NCBI GenBank assembly: GCA_030523805.1
Contig: JAUNHS010000096.1
Span: forward strand, 1 to 6,325
Direction: 5' to 3'
Origin: Acinetobacter sp.
GTDB taxonomy: Bacteria; Pseudomonadota; Gammaproteobacteria; Pseudomonadales; Moraxellaceae
Length of the DNA stretch: 6,325 bases
The position numbers and the translations under genes are program-made. The notes below the pieces were generated by a model. That model saw nothing but the letters and a program-made list of their open reading frames with translations. It was not told the DNA's origin and made no database searches. Positions 1-5,768 of the stretch are shown here, in pieces (within the stretch, counting starts at the first letter, position 1; each line of letters starts with the position of its first letter).

Positions 1-31
1 CCCTTTTACATAAAAATGCACACAATAAAAC

Positions 32-60
32 TTGACTAATTTAGTCAGAATTAATAAAAT
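32..60 (+). promoter_or_regulatory. Promoter of the isc operon (sigma70 type)
   Basis: A -35 box TTGACT (32-37) and a -10 box TAAAAT (55-60) are separated by exactly 17 bp. Each box differs from the sigma70 consensus at one position. The expected transcription start is near 67, which leaves a 5' leader of about 26 bases before the iscR ATG at 93. The -35 box lies inside an IscR-like palindrome, so repression by occlusion of RNA polymerase is the likely mode of control. The promoter is read from sequence only; no start site is mapped. Confidence 0.85.
33..47. promoter_or_regulatory. Type 1 IscR operator (autoregulatory site)
   Basis: TGACTAA (33-39), one central T (40) and TTAGTCA (41-47) form a perfect 7-bp inverted repeat. 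The GACT...AGTC core with its AT-rich centre matches the type 1 sites bound by [2Fe-2S]-IscR upstream of iscR in enterobacteria and other gammaproteobacteria. It overlaps the -35 box, as expected for negative autoregulation. Only one copy is visible; E. coli has two, and a second could lie left of the window. Confidence 0.82.
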
Positions 61-92
61 GCCTTATCTCATTTAAAGTGGTGTACCGAATC

Positions 93-560
93 ATGCGTCT
101 GACTACTCGTGGCCGTTACGCTGTTACAGCTTTACTTGACCTAGCTTTACAACCTACAGAGCAAACGATTACGCTAGCCGAAATTGCCGCACGCCAATCT
201 ATTTCTGTAGCTTATTTAGAGCAACTTTTTGCCAAACTCAAACGCCAAAAGTTAGTCGCCAGTGTGCGTGGTGCAAATGGTGGTTATTACCTTGCTCGCC
301 CTGCCGAACAAATTACGGTATTAGAAATTATAGAAGCTGTCAATGAAACGGTAGATGCGACACGTTGCGATCATCAAGGAAATTGTCAAGATGGTGCAAT
401 GTGCCTTACTCATGATTTATGGCATGATCTTTCACGCTATATTTCTGATTATTTGGCAAAAATTACTTTAGCCGACTTATTGGTAAGAGATAAAGTGCAA
501 GCCGTTGCCCTACGCCAAAAGCACGATGTAAAGCATACGGTACATGAAAGCGTAAACTAA
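93..560 (+). CDS. iscR: Iron-sulfur cluster assembly transcription factor IscR
   Basis: This is an Rrf2-family [2Fe-2S] transcription factor of 155 aa (E. coli IscR has 162). It senses Fe-S supply: the cluster-bound form represses this operon, and the apo form regulates other sites in characterised relatives. The winged helix-turn-helix covers roughly residues 1-70, with the recognition helix around [14 protein letters not shown] and the wing at [12 protein letters not shown]. Glu43, which in E. coli governs discrimination between site types, is present. Cluster ligands Cys92, Cys98, Cys104 and His107 align exactly with E. coli. The ATG at 93 gives the conserved [11 protein letters not shown] start. 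An in-frame GTG at 78 would add five residues, but it lies only about 11 bases from the predicted transcript start, so it was rejected. The ribosome-binding site is weak (AAAGTGG, 75-81). It is first in the operon, downstream of its own probable operator. Confidence 0.97.
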   Translation: MRLTTRGRYAVTALLDLALQPTEQTITLAEIAARQSISVAYLEQLFAKLKRQKLVASVRGANGGYYLARPAEQITVLEIIEAVNETVDATRCDHQGNCQDGAMCLTHDLWHDLSRYISDYLAKITLADLLVRDKVQAVALRQKHDVKHTVHESVN

Positions 561-566
561 TTTTTT

Positions 567-584
567 GTAGTGGCTTGCCATTAC
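567..584 (+). repeat. iscR-iscS intergenic hairpin with CUUG loop
   Basis: GTAGTGG (567-573) pairs with CCATTAC (578-584) through seven base pairs, one of them G-U, closing the tetraloop CTTG. A CUUG loop closed by G-C is a known stable RNA tetraloop. The structure starts 6 bases after the iscR stop codon and ends 47 bases before the iscS ATG. The T-run (561-566) lies on its 5' side, not its 3' side, so it is not an intrinsic terminator for + strand transcription. In E. coli, a structure between iscR and iscS protects the iscR part of the mRNA when the small RNA RyhB triggers decay of iscSUA. A similar role here is inference. Confidence 0.5.
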
Positions 585-631
585 CCCAAAACGTATTTTT
601 GTTAAACCTGAACAACACTAGGTATAAAATT

Positions 632-1849
632 ATGACTCGTCCTATCTATCTTGATTATGCCGCAACGACACCTGTAGATCCACAAGTCGCAGAGCGTATG
701 ATGGAGTGCTTAACTTTTGAAGGCACTTTTGGTAATCCTGCTTCTCGCTCGCACGCTTATGGCTGGCAAGCAGAAGAAAAAGTGGAATATGCACGTGAGC
801 AAGTGGCTAATTTAATTAAAGCCGACCCACGTGAAATTGTGTGGACTTCGGGTGCGACTGAGTCAAATAACTTGGCGTTAAAAGGTATTGCACAGTTTTA
901 TGCTTCTCGTGGTAAGCACATTATTACTAGCCACATTGAGCATAAGTCTATTTTAGACGTTACTCGTGAGCTTGAAGAGCAAGGTTTTGAAATTACTCTA
1001 CTTGAGCCTGAAGAAAAAACAGGTTTAATTACTGCTGATATGGTAAAAGCAGCATTACGTCCTGATACGATTTTAGTTTCATTAATGATGGTAAACAACG
1101 AAATCGGTACAGTAACAGATGTTGCAGCGATTGGCGAATTAACTCGTGCGAATAAAACATTCTTCCATGTAGATGCAGCACAAGCAGCTGGTAAAGTGGA
1201 AATTGATTTAAGCCAGTTAAAAGTGGATTTGATGAGTTTCTCTGGTCATAAAGTGTACGGCCCTAAAGGAATTGGTGCATTGTATGTACGCCGTAACCCA
1301 CGTGTGCGTGTAAAAGCACAAACACACGGTGGTGGTCATGAGCGTGGTATGCGTTCTGGTACATTGGCAACGCATCAAATCGTTGGTATGGGCGAAGCCT
1401 TTGAATTGGCTGGCAAACGCTTACAGGCAGAGCAACAACGTTTGCGTGCCTTGCGTGATCGCTTATGGAATGGTTTACAAGATTTAGAGCAAGTGTTCTT
1501 AAATGGCCACCCAGAGCATAATGTTGCCAACTACTTAAACGTAAGTTTCAACTTTGTAGAAGGCGAATCGTTGATGATGGCATTAAAAGATGTGGCTGTA
1601 TCATCAGGTTCTGCGTGTACATCGGCAACTTTAGAGCCATCTTATGTATTGCGTGCTTTAGGTTTGTCGGACGAATTGGCTCACAGCTCAATCCGCTTTA
1701 GCTTTGGTACATATACAACTGAAGCCGATATTGACCATGTCATTCAAATTACCAAAGCAGCGGTAGAAAAATTGCGTGATTTATCGCCACTTTGGGATAT
1801 GTACAAAGAAGGTATTGATTTAAATACTGTTGAATGGCAAGAACACTAA
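632..1849 (+). CDS. iscS: Cysteine desulfurase IscS
   Basis: This PLP-dependent enzyme converts L-cysteine to L-alanine and holds the sulfur as a persulfide, which it passes to IscU and, in other bacteria, to tRNA thiolation and cofactor pathways. The protein is 405 aa (E. coli 404). Landmarks: N-terminal [14 protein letters not shown]; His104 in HIEHKSIL, stacking on PLP; Asp181 in [13 protein letters not shown] lysine Lys207 in [12 protein letters not shown]; and active-site Cys329 in [17 protein letters not shown] on the mobile loop. The C-terminal [18 protein letters not shown] is the conserved IscS tail that contacts IscU. The ATG at 632 has AGGT at 620-623, eight bases upstream, and gives the family start [11 protein letters not shown]. 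The frame stays open upstream to a TTG at 575, but that 19-residue extension is not conserved and overlaps the hairpin. The gap to iscR is 71 bases. Confidence 0.98.
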   Translation: MTRPIYLDYAATTPVDPQVAERMMECLTFEGTFGNPASRSHAYGWQAEEKVEYAREQVANLIKADPREIVWTSGATESNNLALKGIAQFYASRGKHIITSHIEHKSILDVTRELEEQGFEITLLEPEEKTGLITADMVKAALRPDTILVSLMMVNNEIGTVTDVAAIGELTRANKTFFHVDAAQAAGKVEIDLSQLKVDLMSFSGHKVYGPKGIGALYVRRNPRVRVKAQTHGGGHERGMRSGTLATHQIVGMGEAFELAGKRLQAEQQRLRALRDRLWNGLQDLEQVFLNGHPEHNVANYLNVSFNFVEGESLMMALKDVAVSSGSACTSATLEPSYVLRALGLSDELAHSSIRFSFGTYTTEADIDHVIQITKAAVEKLRDLSPLWDMYKEGIDLNTVEWQEH

Positions 1850-1876
1850 TTTTTAATATTTATTTTATCTGAACAC

Positions 1877-1905
1877 GATGTAAATGCCTGCCAGTCATTT
1901 ACATC
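1877..1905 (+). repeat. iscS-iscU intergenic palindrome (29 bp)
   Basis: GATGTAAATG (1877-1886) and CATTTACATC (1896-1905) are perfect reverse complements with a 9-base spacer. Read as DNA, the whole 29-bp unit is a near-perfect palindrome centred on 1891: 13 of 14 symmetric positions match, the exception being C1887 against T1895. As RNA it would form a 10-bp stem with a 9-base loop. TACGCCGACCCC follows, with no T-run, so it is not an intrinsic terminator. It lies 27 bases after the iscS stop codon and 16 bases before the iscU Shine-Dalgarno sequence. It could be an mRNA stability or processing element, or a dimeric protein-binding site. I do not recognise the motif as an IscR, Fur or Zur site. 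Confidence 0.75.
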
Positions 1906-1921
1906 TACGCCGACCCCAGTT

Positions 1922-1927
1922 AGGAGA
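1922..1927 (+). promoter_or_regulatory. Strong ribosome-binding site of iscU
   Basis: AGGAGA sits 7 bases before the ATG at 1935 and is the best Shine-Dalgarno match in the operon. It decides the iscU start against the upstream in-frame ATG at 1884, which lies within the palindrome and has no Shine-Dalgarno sequence. The other isc genes have weaker or no visible sites, which fits a need for abundant scaffold protein (inference). Confidence 0.85.
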
Positions 1928-1934
1928 AGCAATT

Positions 1935-2321
1935 ATGGCATATAGCGATAAAGTCATTGACCATTATGAAAACCCACGTAATGTAGGTGTGTTAGACAAA
2001 AATGCAGCAAATGTTGGTACAGGCATGGTGGGTGCACCTGCGTGTGGCGATGTTATGCGTTTACAAATTCAAGTGAATGACAGCGGTATTATTGAAGAAG
2101 CACGCTTTAAAACCTATGGTTGCGGCTCTGCGATTGCATCTAGCTCATTGGTTACAGAATGGCTCAAAGGCAAAACTTTAGATGAAGCTCAAGCCATTAA
2201 AAATATTGATATTGCCAATGAACTTGCATTGCCGCCAGTAAAAGTACACTGCTCAGTATTGGCTGAAGATGCAATTAAAGCAGCGATTGATGATTATCGT
2301 AACAAGCAAAGCAACGCTTAA
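1935..2321 (+). CDS. iscU: Fe-S cluster assembly scaffold IscU
   Basis: IscU is the cytoplasmic scaffold on which [2Fe-2S] and then [4Fe-4S] clusters are built from IscS-derived sulfur and iron, before transfer to client proteins. The protein is 128 aa, the same length as E. coli IscU. Landmarks: MAYSDKVIDHYENPRNVG at the N terminus; Cys37 and Asp39 in GAPACGDVM; Cys63 in TYGCGSAIASSS; the chaperone-recognition loop LPPVK at 99-103, which HscA binds; and His105-Cys106 directly after it. All three cluster cysteines and the Asp that tunes cluster stability are present. The start is fixed by the AGGAGA site and by homology. An ATG at 1884 would add 17 non-conserved residues and is not used. The gene is bounded on both sides by intergenic inverted repeats. 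Confidence 0.98.
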   Translation: MAYSDKVIDHYENPRNVGVLDKNAANVGTGMVGAPACGDVMRLQIQVNDSGIIEEARFKTYGCGSAIASSSLVTEWLKGKTLDEAQAIKNIDIANELALPPVKVHCSVLAEDAIKAAIDDYRNKQSNA

Positions 2322-2359
2322 TCATCTATCATTCCAGATTATTCTTTAAACAGAATATT

Positions 2360-2389
2360 TTGCCGAACTGATGGATTTAGGGCTATAAT
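2360..2389 (+). promoter_or_regulatory. Possible internal promoter before iscA
   Basis: A perfect -10 hexamer TATAAT (2384-2389) has TTGCCG (2360-2365) at an 18-bp spacing; that -35 box matches the consensus at four of six positions. The start would fall near 2396, about 39 bases before the iscA ATG. The -10 box lies in the loop of the inverted repeat at 2369-2403, so the arms could act as an operator, or the hexamer may be chance in AT-rich sequence. If real, it would give iscA-hscBA-fdx transcription partly independent of the iscR promoter. Confidence 0.4.
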
Positions 2390-2403
2390 ATCTAAATCCA
2401 TCA
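2369..2403 (+). repeat. iscU-iscA intergenic inverted repeat
   Basis: TGATGGATTTAG (2369-2380) and CTAAATCCATCA (2392-2403) form a perfect 12-bp inverted repeat around an 11-base spacer, GGCTATAATAT. G2381 could add a wobble pair with T2391. TTCATTATAGG follows, with no T-run, so it is not an intrinsic terminator. It is 47 bases after the iscU stop codon and 21 bases before the iscA ribosome-binding site. Its arms share little sequence with the palindrome before iscU beyond GATG/CATC ends, so they are not copies of one repeat. Possible roles are an mRNA 3'-end stabiliser or processing site, or an operator around the enclosed TATAAT. Confidence 0.75.
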
Positions 2404-2434
2404 TTCATTATAGGATTTCATCACAGGTGCAAGT

Positions 2435-2755
2435 ATGATTCATTTAACTGAAAATGCCGCAAACCATATCCGTAATTTTTTAGAAAATCGTGGTAAAGGC
2501 GAAGGCATTCGTGTTGGTGTAAAAACGTCTGGCTGCTCTGGCTTGGCTTATGTGCTTGAATTTGTTGATGATGTAGATCCACACGATCAAATGTTTACGC
2601 ATTTTGGTGTAAATGTTTTTGTTGATCCTAAAAGTTTGGTATATCTCAATGGCTTGGAAATGGACTATGTAAAAAATGGTCTCAATGAAGGCTTTGAGTT
2701 TAACAATCCAAATCAAAAAGGTGAATGTGGCTGTGGTGAATCGTTCACTGTTTAA
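2435..2755 (+). CDS. iscA: A-type Fe-S carrier / iron-binding protein IscA
   Basis: This is a HesB/IscA-family protein of 106 aa (E. coli 107). A-type carriers accept clusters or iron and deliver them to apo-proteins, especially for [4Fe-4S] maturation under aerobic conditions. The three conserved cysteines are present: Cys34 in [11 protein letters not shown], and Cys98 and Cys100 in the C-terminal GECGCGESF motif. The fold-typical segments [12 protein letters not shown] and FNNPN are also present, and the [11 protein letters not shown] ending marks IscA rather than ErpA or SufA. The ATG at 2435 is preceded by AGGTG at 2425-2429, five bases upstream. The 113-base gap from iscU is the longest inside the operon and holds the inverted repeat and the possible internal promoter. 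Confidence 0.96.
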   Translation: MIHLTENAANHIRNFLENRGKGEGIRVGVKTSGCSGLAYVLEFVDDVDPHDQMFTHFGVNVFVDPKSLVYLNGLEMDYVKNGLNEGFEFNNPNQKGECGCGESFTV

Positions 2756-2806
2756 TCAACACGCCTGTTTCATTTTATCGCCTACTCTGTTGCTTGCCGT
2801 ATCATC

Positions 2807-3328
2807 ATGAATCATTTTGACTTATTTCAATTAGAAACACGTTTAGACCTAGACCTAAACCAATTAAAAACGCAATTTTTGGCTTTACAACAACAATATC
2901 ACCCAGATAAAGCTGAAGATAAAGATGCGGCTTTAATCAAATCTAGTGAAATTAATCATGCCTATCAAACTTTACTCAATGTAGATAGCCGTGCGGCTTA
3001 TATGTTGAGTTTGGTCAAGCAAGATCAGCAGTTAGATGTCTCTATCAATGATTTTGAATTTTTGCAATCGGCTTTAGAAATTCGTGAGCAATTAGACGAA
3101 GCACAAAACAACGAGCAACTTGCTGCACTTAAAGATGAAGTTGCTCAATGGATTGATGGCTTAACCAAACAATTTAAAATTGATTTTCAAGATGAAGATT
3201 GGGCAGAAGCACGAGATACCGTGCGTAAATTACGCTTTTTCCAAAAAGTATTAAATGATATTCACGCAGCTGAAGATCGTTTACTTGATGAAGAATTTAG
3301 TTTAGATGATGATTTAGACGATTTTTAA
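2807..3328 (+). CDS. hscB: Fe-S cluster co-chaperone HscB (J protein)
   Basis: HscB binds IscU, delivers it to HscA and stimulates HscA ATPase activity, which drives cluster transfer. The 173-aa protein (E. coli 171) has an N-terminal J domain (about 1-70) with the HPD motif at 32-34 in QQQYHPDKAEDKD, followed by SSEINHAYQTLL. The C-terminal three-helix IscU-binding domain (about 80-160) includes FEFLQSALEIREQLDEA and VRKLRFFQKVLNDIHAAEDRL. The protein ends in a short acidic tail, DEEFSLDDDLDDF. The ATG at 2807 matches the family start (MNHFDLF). No Shine-Dalgarno sequence is visible before it (TTGCCGTATCATC), so initiation is probably weak or aided by upstream translation. It begins 51 bases after iscA. 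Confidence 0.96.
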   Translation: MNHFDLFQLETRLDLDLNQLKTQFLALQQQYHPDKAEDKDAALIKSSEINHAYQTLLNVDSRAAYMLSLVKQDQQLDVSINDFEFLQSALEIREQLDEAQNNEQLAALKDEVAQWIDGLTKQFKIDFQDEDWAEARDTVRKLRFFQKVLNDIHAAEDRLLDEEFSLDDDLDDF

Positions 3329-3410
3329 ATCGTGTCTCATCATCAAACTTGATTTTTTGACCTTGAATTAACCCATTTATCCCCTATCGCACACAGCACA
3401 AGAGTTTATT

Positions 3411-5282
3411 ATGGCACTATTGCAAATTGCAGAACCCAATCAATCCACTGCACCACATCAGCATCGTATTGCAATCGGTATTGATTTAGGCACAACGCAT
3501 TCTTTGGTGGCTACCACTCTTTCAGGTAAAGTGAAAGTTTTGCCTGATGAACAGCAACGCATTTTATTACCATCTATTGTGCATTATGGCGAGCAAGTGC
3601 TGATTGGTGATGATGCGAAAAGCTATATTACACAAGATCCACACAATACGATTGTATCGGTAAAACGCTTTATGGGGCGTTCACAAGCCGATATTAAATT
3701 TCAGCATCCATATCAATTGCACGGCGATGCCAATGAAATGCCAGCGTTTGAAACGCAGCAAGGGCGTAAAACACCTGTAGAAATTTCGGCTGATATTTTA
3801 AAAGTATTGAAACATCGTGCAGAGCAAAGCGTACAAAATCCAATCAATGGTGCAGTCATTACTGTACCTGCATATTTTGATGAAGCACAACGCCAAGCTA
3901 CTCGTGATGCGGCTCAATTGGCTGGTTTAAACGTATTGCGTTTATTAAATGAACCAACTGCAGCGGCAGTCGCCTATGGTTTAGACCAAGAGCAACATTT
4001 TGGCGAAAATCAGCATTATATTATTTATGACTTGGGTGGTGGTACTTTTGATGTATCATTATTACGCTTTAGTCAAGGTGTGTTTGAAGTTTTGGCAACA
4101 GGTGGTCATACTGCTTTAGGTGGCGATGATATTGATCGTTTGATTGTAAAATGGGCAAAGCAACAATTAAATTTAGAACAATTAGATGCTCATTTAAACG
4201 CACAATTTATTCAACAAGCACGCCAAACCAAAGAATGGCTGACCGATCACGAACAAGCAGATTTTCAAGTTGCTTCATATCAACTTAGCTTAAACCGTGC
4301 AACATTTGAGCAAATTATTCAACCTGTGTTGGATAAAACCATTCAAGTGTGTAAACGTGTCTTACGTGATGCACAAGTACAACTTGATGATATTCAGCAA
4401 GTGGTTTTGGTTGGGGGTTCTACTCGCTCGTATGCAGTACGCCAAGCCGTTGAGCAATTTTTCCAAAAAACGGCATTATGTAGCATTAATCCAGATGAAG
4501 TAGTTGCCATTGGTGCAGCAATGACTGCCGATCAACTGATTGGTAATCGTCCAGATGGTTCATTGCTATTAGATGTTACGCCATTGTCTTTAGGTTTGGA
4601 AACTATGGGCGGATTGGTAGAGCGTTTAATTTCTCGCAATACAGCAATTCCTGTTGCTCGTCGCCAAGAGTTTACAACTTATCAAGATGGTCAAACTGCC
4701 ATGTTAATTCATGTGGTACAAGGCGAACGTGATTTGGTAGAACATTGCCGTTCATTGGGTCGTTTTGTATTGCATGGCATTCCACCAATGACGGCAGGTC
4801 AAGCACGTATTGAAGTTACTTTCCAAGTAGATGCCGATGGTTTATTAACCGTATCCGCCAAAGAAACGACATCAGGTGTACAAGCTCAAATTGATATTAA
4901 ACCGTCTTATGGTTTATCTGCTCAAGATACAGAACGTTTATTGATTGAAGGTTTCCAGCACGCTGAAGAAGATAAGCGTTTGCGTCATTTGCATGAAAGC
5001 AAAACGGAAGCACACCGTGAATTGGAAGCCTTAACGCAGGCATTGAAAGTGGATCAACATTTACTTTCGCTACAACAACTTGAGCAACTGACACAGGCTC
5101 GCCAGCATTTAGAACATACTTTGGCAACAGATGATATTGATGCCATAGAACACGCTGTAACGCAATTTAAAGCCATTAGCGATGTATTTGCTGGCTTGCG
5201 TATGAATCAGCATATTAATAACGCCCTTAAAGGCACAACGCTAGACGATTGGTCTCACCCAACGCAAAGCAAATCACCCTAA
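3411..5282 (+). CDS. hscA: Fe-S assembly Hsp70-class chaperone HscA
   Basis: This specialised Hsp70 ATPase works on IscU, binding its LPPVK loop with HscB to promote cluster release to acceptors. The protein is 623 aa (E. coli 616). The N-terminal segment [19 protein letters not shown] is typical of HscA rather than DnaK. The nucleotide-binding domain (about 20-385) shows [12 protein letters not shown] (23-34), [11 protein letters not shown] (180-190), [10 protein letters not shown] (207-216) and VLVGGSTRS (332-340). The interdomain linker [17 protein letters not shown] (386-401) leads to the substrate-binding domain (about 400-505) and the helical lid to the end. The lid region is rich in Gln and Glu. 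The ATG at 3411 has AAGAG at 3400-3404, six bases upstream. The 82-base gap from hscB contains no convincing terminator, so co-transcription is expected. Confidence 0.97.
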   Translation: MALLQIAEPNQSTAPHQHRIAIGIDLGTTHSLVATTLSGKVKVLPDEQQRILLPSIVHYGEQVLIGDDAKSYITQDPHNTIVSVKRFMGRSQADIKFQHPYQLHGDANEMPAFETQQGRKTPVEISADILKVLKHRAEQSVQNPINGAVITVPAYFDEAQRQATRDAAQLAGLNVLRLLNEPTAAAVAYGLDQEQHFGENQHYIIYDLGGGTFDVSLLRFSQGVFEVLATGGHTALGGDDIDRLIVKWAKQQLNLEQLDAHLNAQFIQQARQTKEWLTDHEQADFQVASYQLSLNRATFEQIIQPVLDKTIQVCKRVLRDAQVQLDDIQQVVLVGGSTRSYAVRQAVEQFFQKTALCSINPDEVVAIGAAMTADQLIGNRPDGSLLLDVTPLSLGLETMGGLVERLISRNTAIPVARRQEFTTYQDGQTAMLIHVVQGERDLVEHCRSLGRFVLHGIPPMTAGQARIEVTFQVDADGLLTVSAKETTSGVQAQIDIKPSYGLSAQDTERLLIEGFQHAEEDKRLRHLHESKTEAHRELEALTQALKVDQHLLSLQQLEQLTQARQHLEHTLATDDIDAIEHAVTQFKAISDVFAGLRMNQHINNALKGTTLDDWSHPTQSKSP

Positions 5283-5305
5283 TATACTGCTAATAGGTAA
5301 AGACT

Positions 5306-5647
5306 ATGCCCCGTATTAAAGTACTTCCACACGCACAATTTTGCCCTGAAGGTGCAGAGTTTGAAGTAGAACAAAACGCCAACTTATGCGAAAGTTTGCT
5401 AGAGCATGGCATTAAAATTGAACACGCTTGCGACTGCTCATGTGCGTGTACCACTTGCCACGTTGTCGTGCGTAAAGGTTTTGATTCTTTAGAAGAAATG
5501 AATGATGTAGAAGCCGATTTACTAGACCGTGCATGGGGTTTAGAGCCTGACTCTCGCCTATCATGCCAAGTGATTGTGGTTGATGAAGATTTGGAAATTG
5601 AAATTCCAAAATATACCATCAACCATGCGTCTGAAGGTAGTCATTAA
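5306..5647 (+). CDS. fdx: ISC-type [2Fe-2S] ferredoxin
   Basis: This adrenodoxin-type ferredoxin supplies electrons during cluster assembly on IscU and interacts with IscS in E. coli. It has 113 aa (E. coli 111). The four predicted cluster ligands are Cys42, Cys48 and Cys51 (C-X5-C-X2-C) and Cys87 in SRLSCQVIV. Two further cysteines, 44 and 46, lie inside the ligand loop CDCSCACTTC; E. coli has the equivalent of 46 but, as I recall, not of 44. The acidic GFDSLEEMNDVEADLLD helix, a partner-binding surface in this family, is intact. The ATG at 5306 has AGG at 5295-5297, eight bases upstream. It starts 23 bases after the hscA stop codon and is the last gene of the operon, ending 10 bases before the terminator stem. 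Confidence 0.97.
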   Translation: MPRIKVLPHAQFCPEGAEFEVEQNANLCESLLEHGIKIEHACDCSCACTTCHVVVRKGFDSLEEMNDVEADLLDRAWGLEPDSRLSCQVIVVDEDLEIEIPKYTINHASEGSH

Positions 5648-5657
5648 TACCATGAAA

Positions 5658-5687
5658 ATGCCTAATCTGATGATTAGGTATTTTTTT
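5658..5687 (+). terminator. Intrinsic terminator of the isc operon
   Basis: CCTAATC (5661-5667) pairs with GATTAGG (5672-5678) around a TGAT loop. The stem extends outward through G5660-T5679 (wobble), T5659-A5680 and A5658-T5681, and seven T residues fill 5681-5687. This is a classic Rho-independent terminator. The A-rich 5' flank could also give weak termination on the other strand. It separates fdx from the yigZ-like gene. Confidence 0.92.
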
Positions 5688-5710
5688 GCATAGCGTATCG
5701 CAACTCGCCT

Positions 5711-5739
5711 TTGCAGTCTGTAGATAAGTTGATTATACT
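5711..5739 (+). promoter_or_regulatory. Probable promoter of the yigZ-like gene
   Basis: TATACT (5734-5739) is a good -10 box, five of six to consensus. TTGCAG (5711-5716) lies exactly 17 bp upstream as a moderate -35 box. The expected start is near 5746, giving a leader of about 23 bases to the ATG at 5769. Its position just after the operon terminator supports separate transcription of the downstream gene. Confidence 0.65.
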
Positions 5740-5768
5740 ATCGTCATCGTTTTATTTTTCCTAACATC

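Noticed and set aside
78..92. GTG start giving IscR five extra residues (MVYRI).
   Set aside because: It is too close to the predicted transcript start for a ribosome-binding site, and the ATG at 93 gives the conserved [11 protein letters not shown] start.
599..630. Promoter-like TTGTTA (599-604) and TATAAA (623-628) with 18-bp spacing just before iscS.
   Set aside because: Transcription would begin at or inside the iscS start codon and give a leaderless message; it is probably AT-rich chance.
575..631. TTG-initiated 19-residue N-terminal extension of IscS.
   Set aside because: It is not conserved in the family, has no Shine-Dalgarno sequence and overlaps the hairpin; the ATG at 632 has AGGT at a good distance.
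898..1098. 66-codon minus-strand frame inside iscS.
   Set aside because: It is a Ser-rich shadow of the iscS coding strand; no ribosome-binding site or domain.
1884..1934. Upstream in-frame ATG adding 17 residues to IscU.
   Set aside because: It lies inside the palindrome and lacks a ribosome-binding site, whereas AGGAGA before 1935 and the family length of 128 aa fix the start.
2340..2361. Weak stem TATTCT/AGAATA followed by TTTT after iscU, resembling a terminator.
   Set aside because: It has only six mostly A-T pairs and a four-base T-run; this is not enough to call a terminator, though slight attenuation is possible.
2480..2716. 78-codon minus-strand frame inside iscA.
   Set aside because: It is antisense to a highly conserved gene, with no evidence of function.
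2758..2769. Short inverted repeat AACA/TGTT between iscA and hscB.
   Set aside because: A four-base-pair stem is expected by chance.
3342..3358. ATCA/TGAT repeat followed by a run of T between hscB and hscA.
   Set aside because: Only about four A-T-rich pairs can form around the loop, so it is too weak to terminate within an operon that must express hscA and fdx.
5290..5622. 110-codon open frame on the minus strand opposite fdx.
   Set aside because: It is a shadow of the fdx coding frame, low-complexity in Ser and Lys, with no recognisable domain or start signal.
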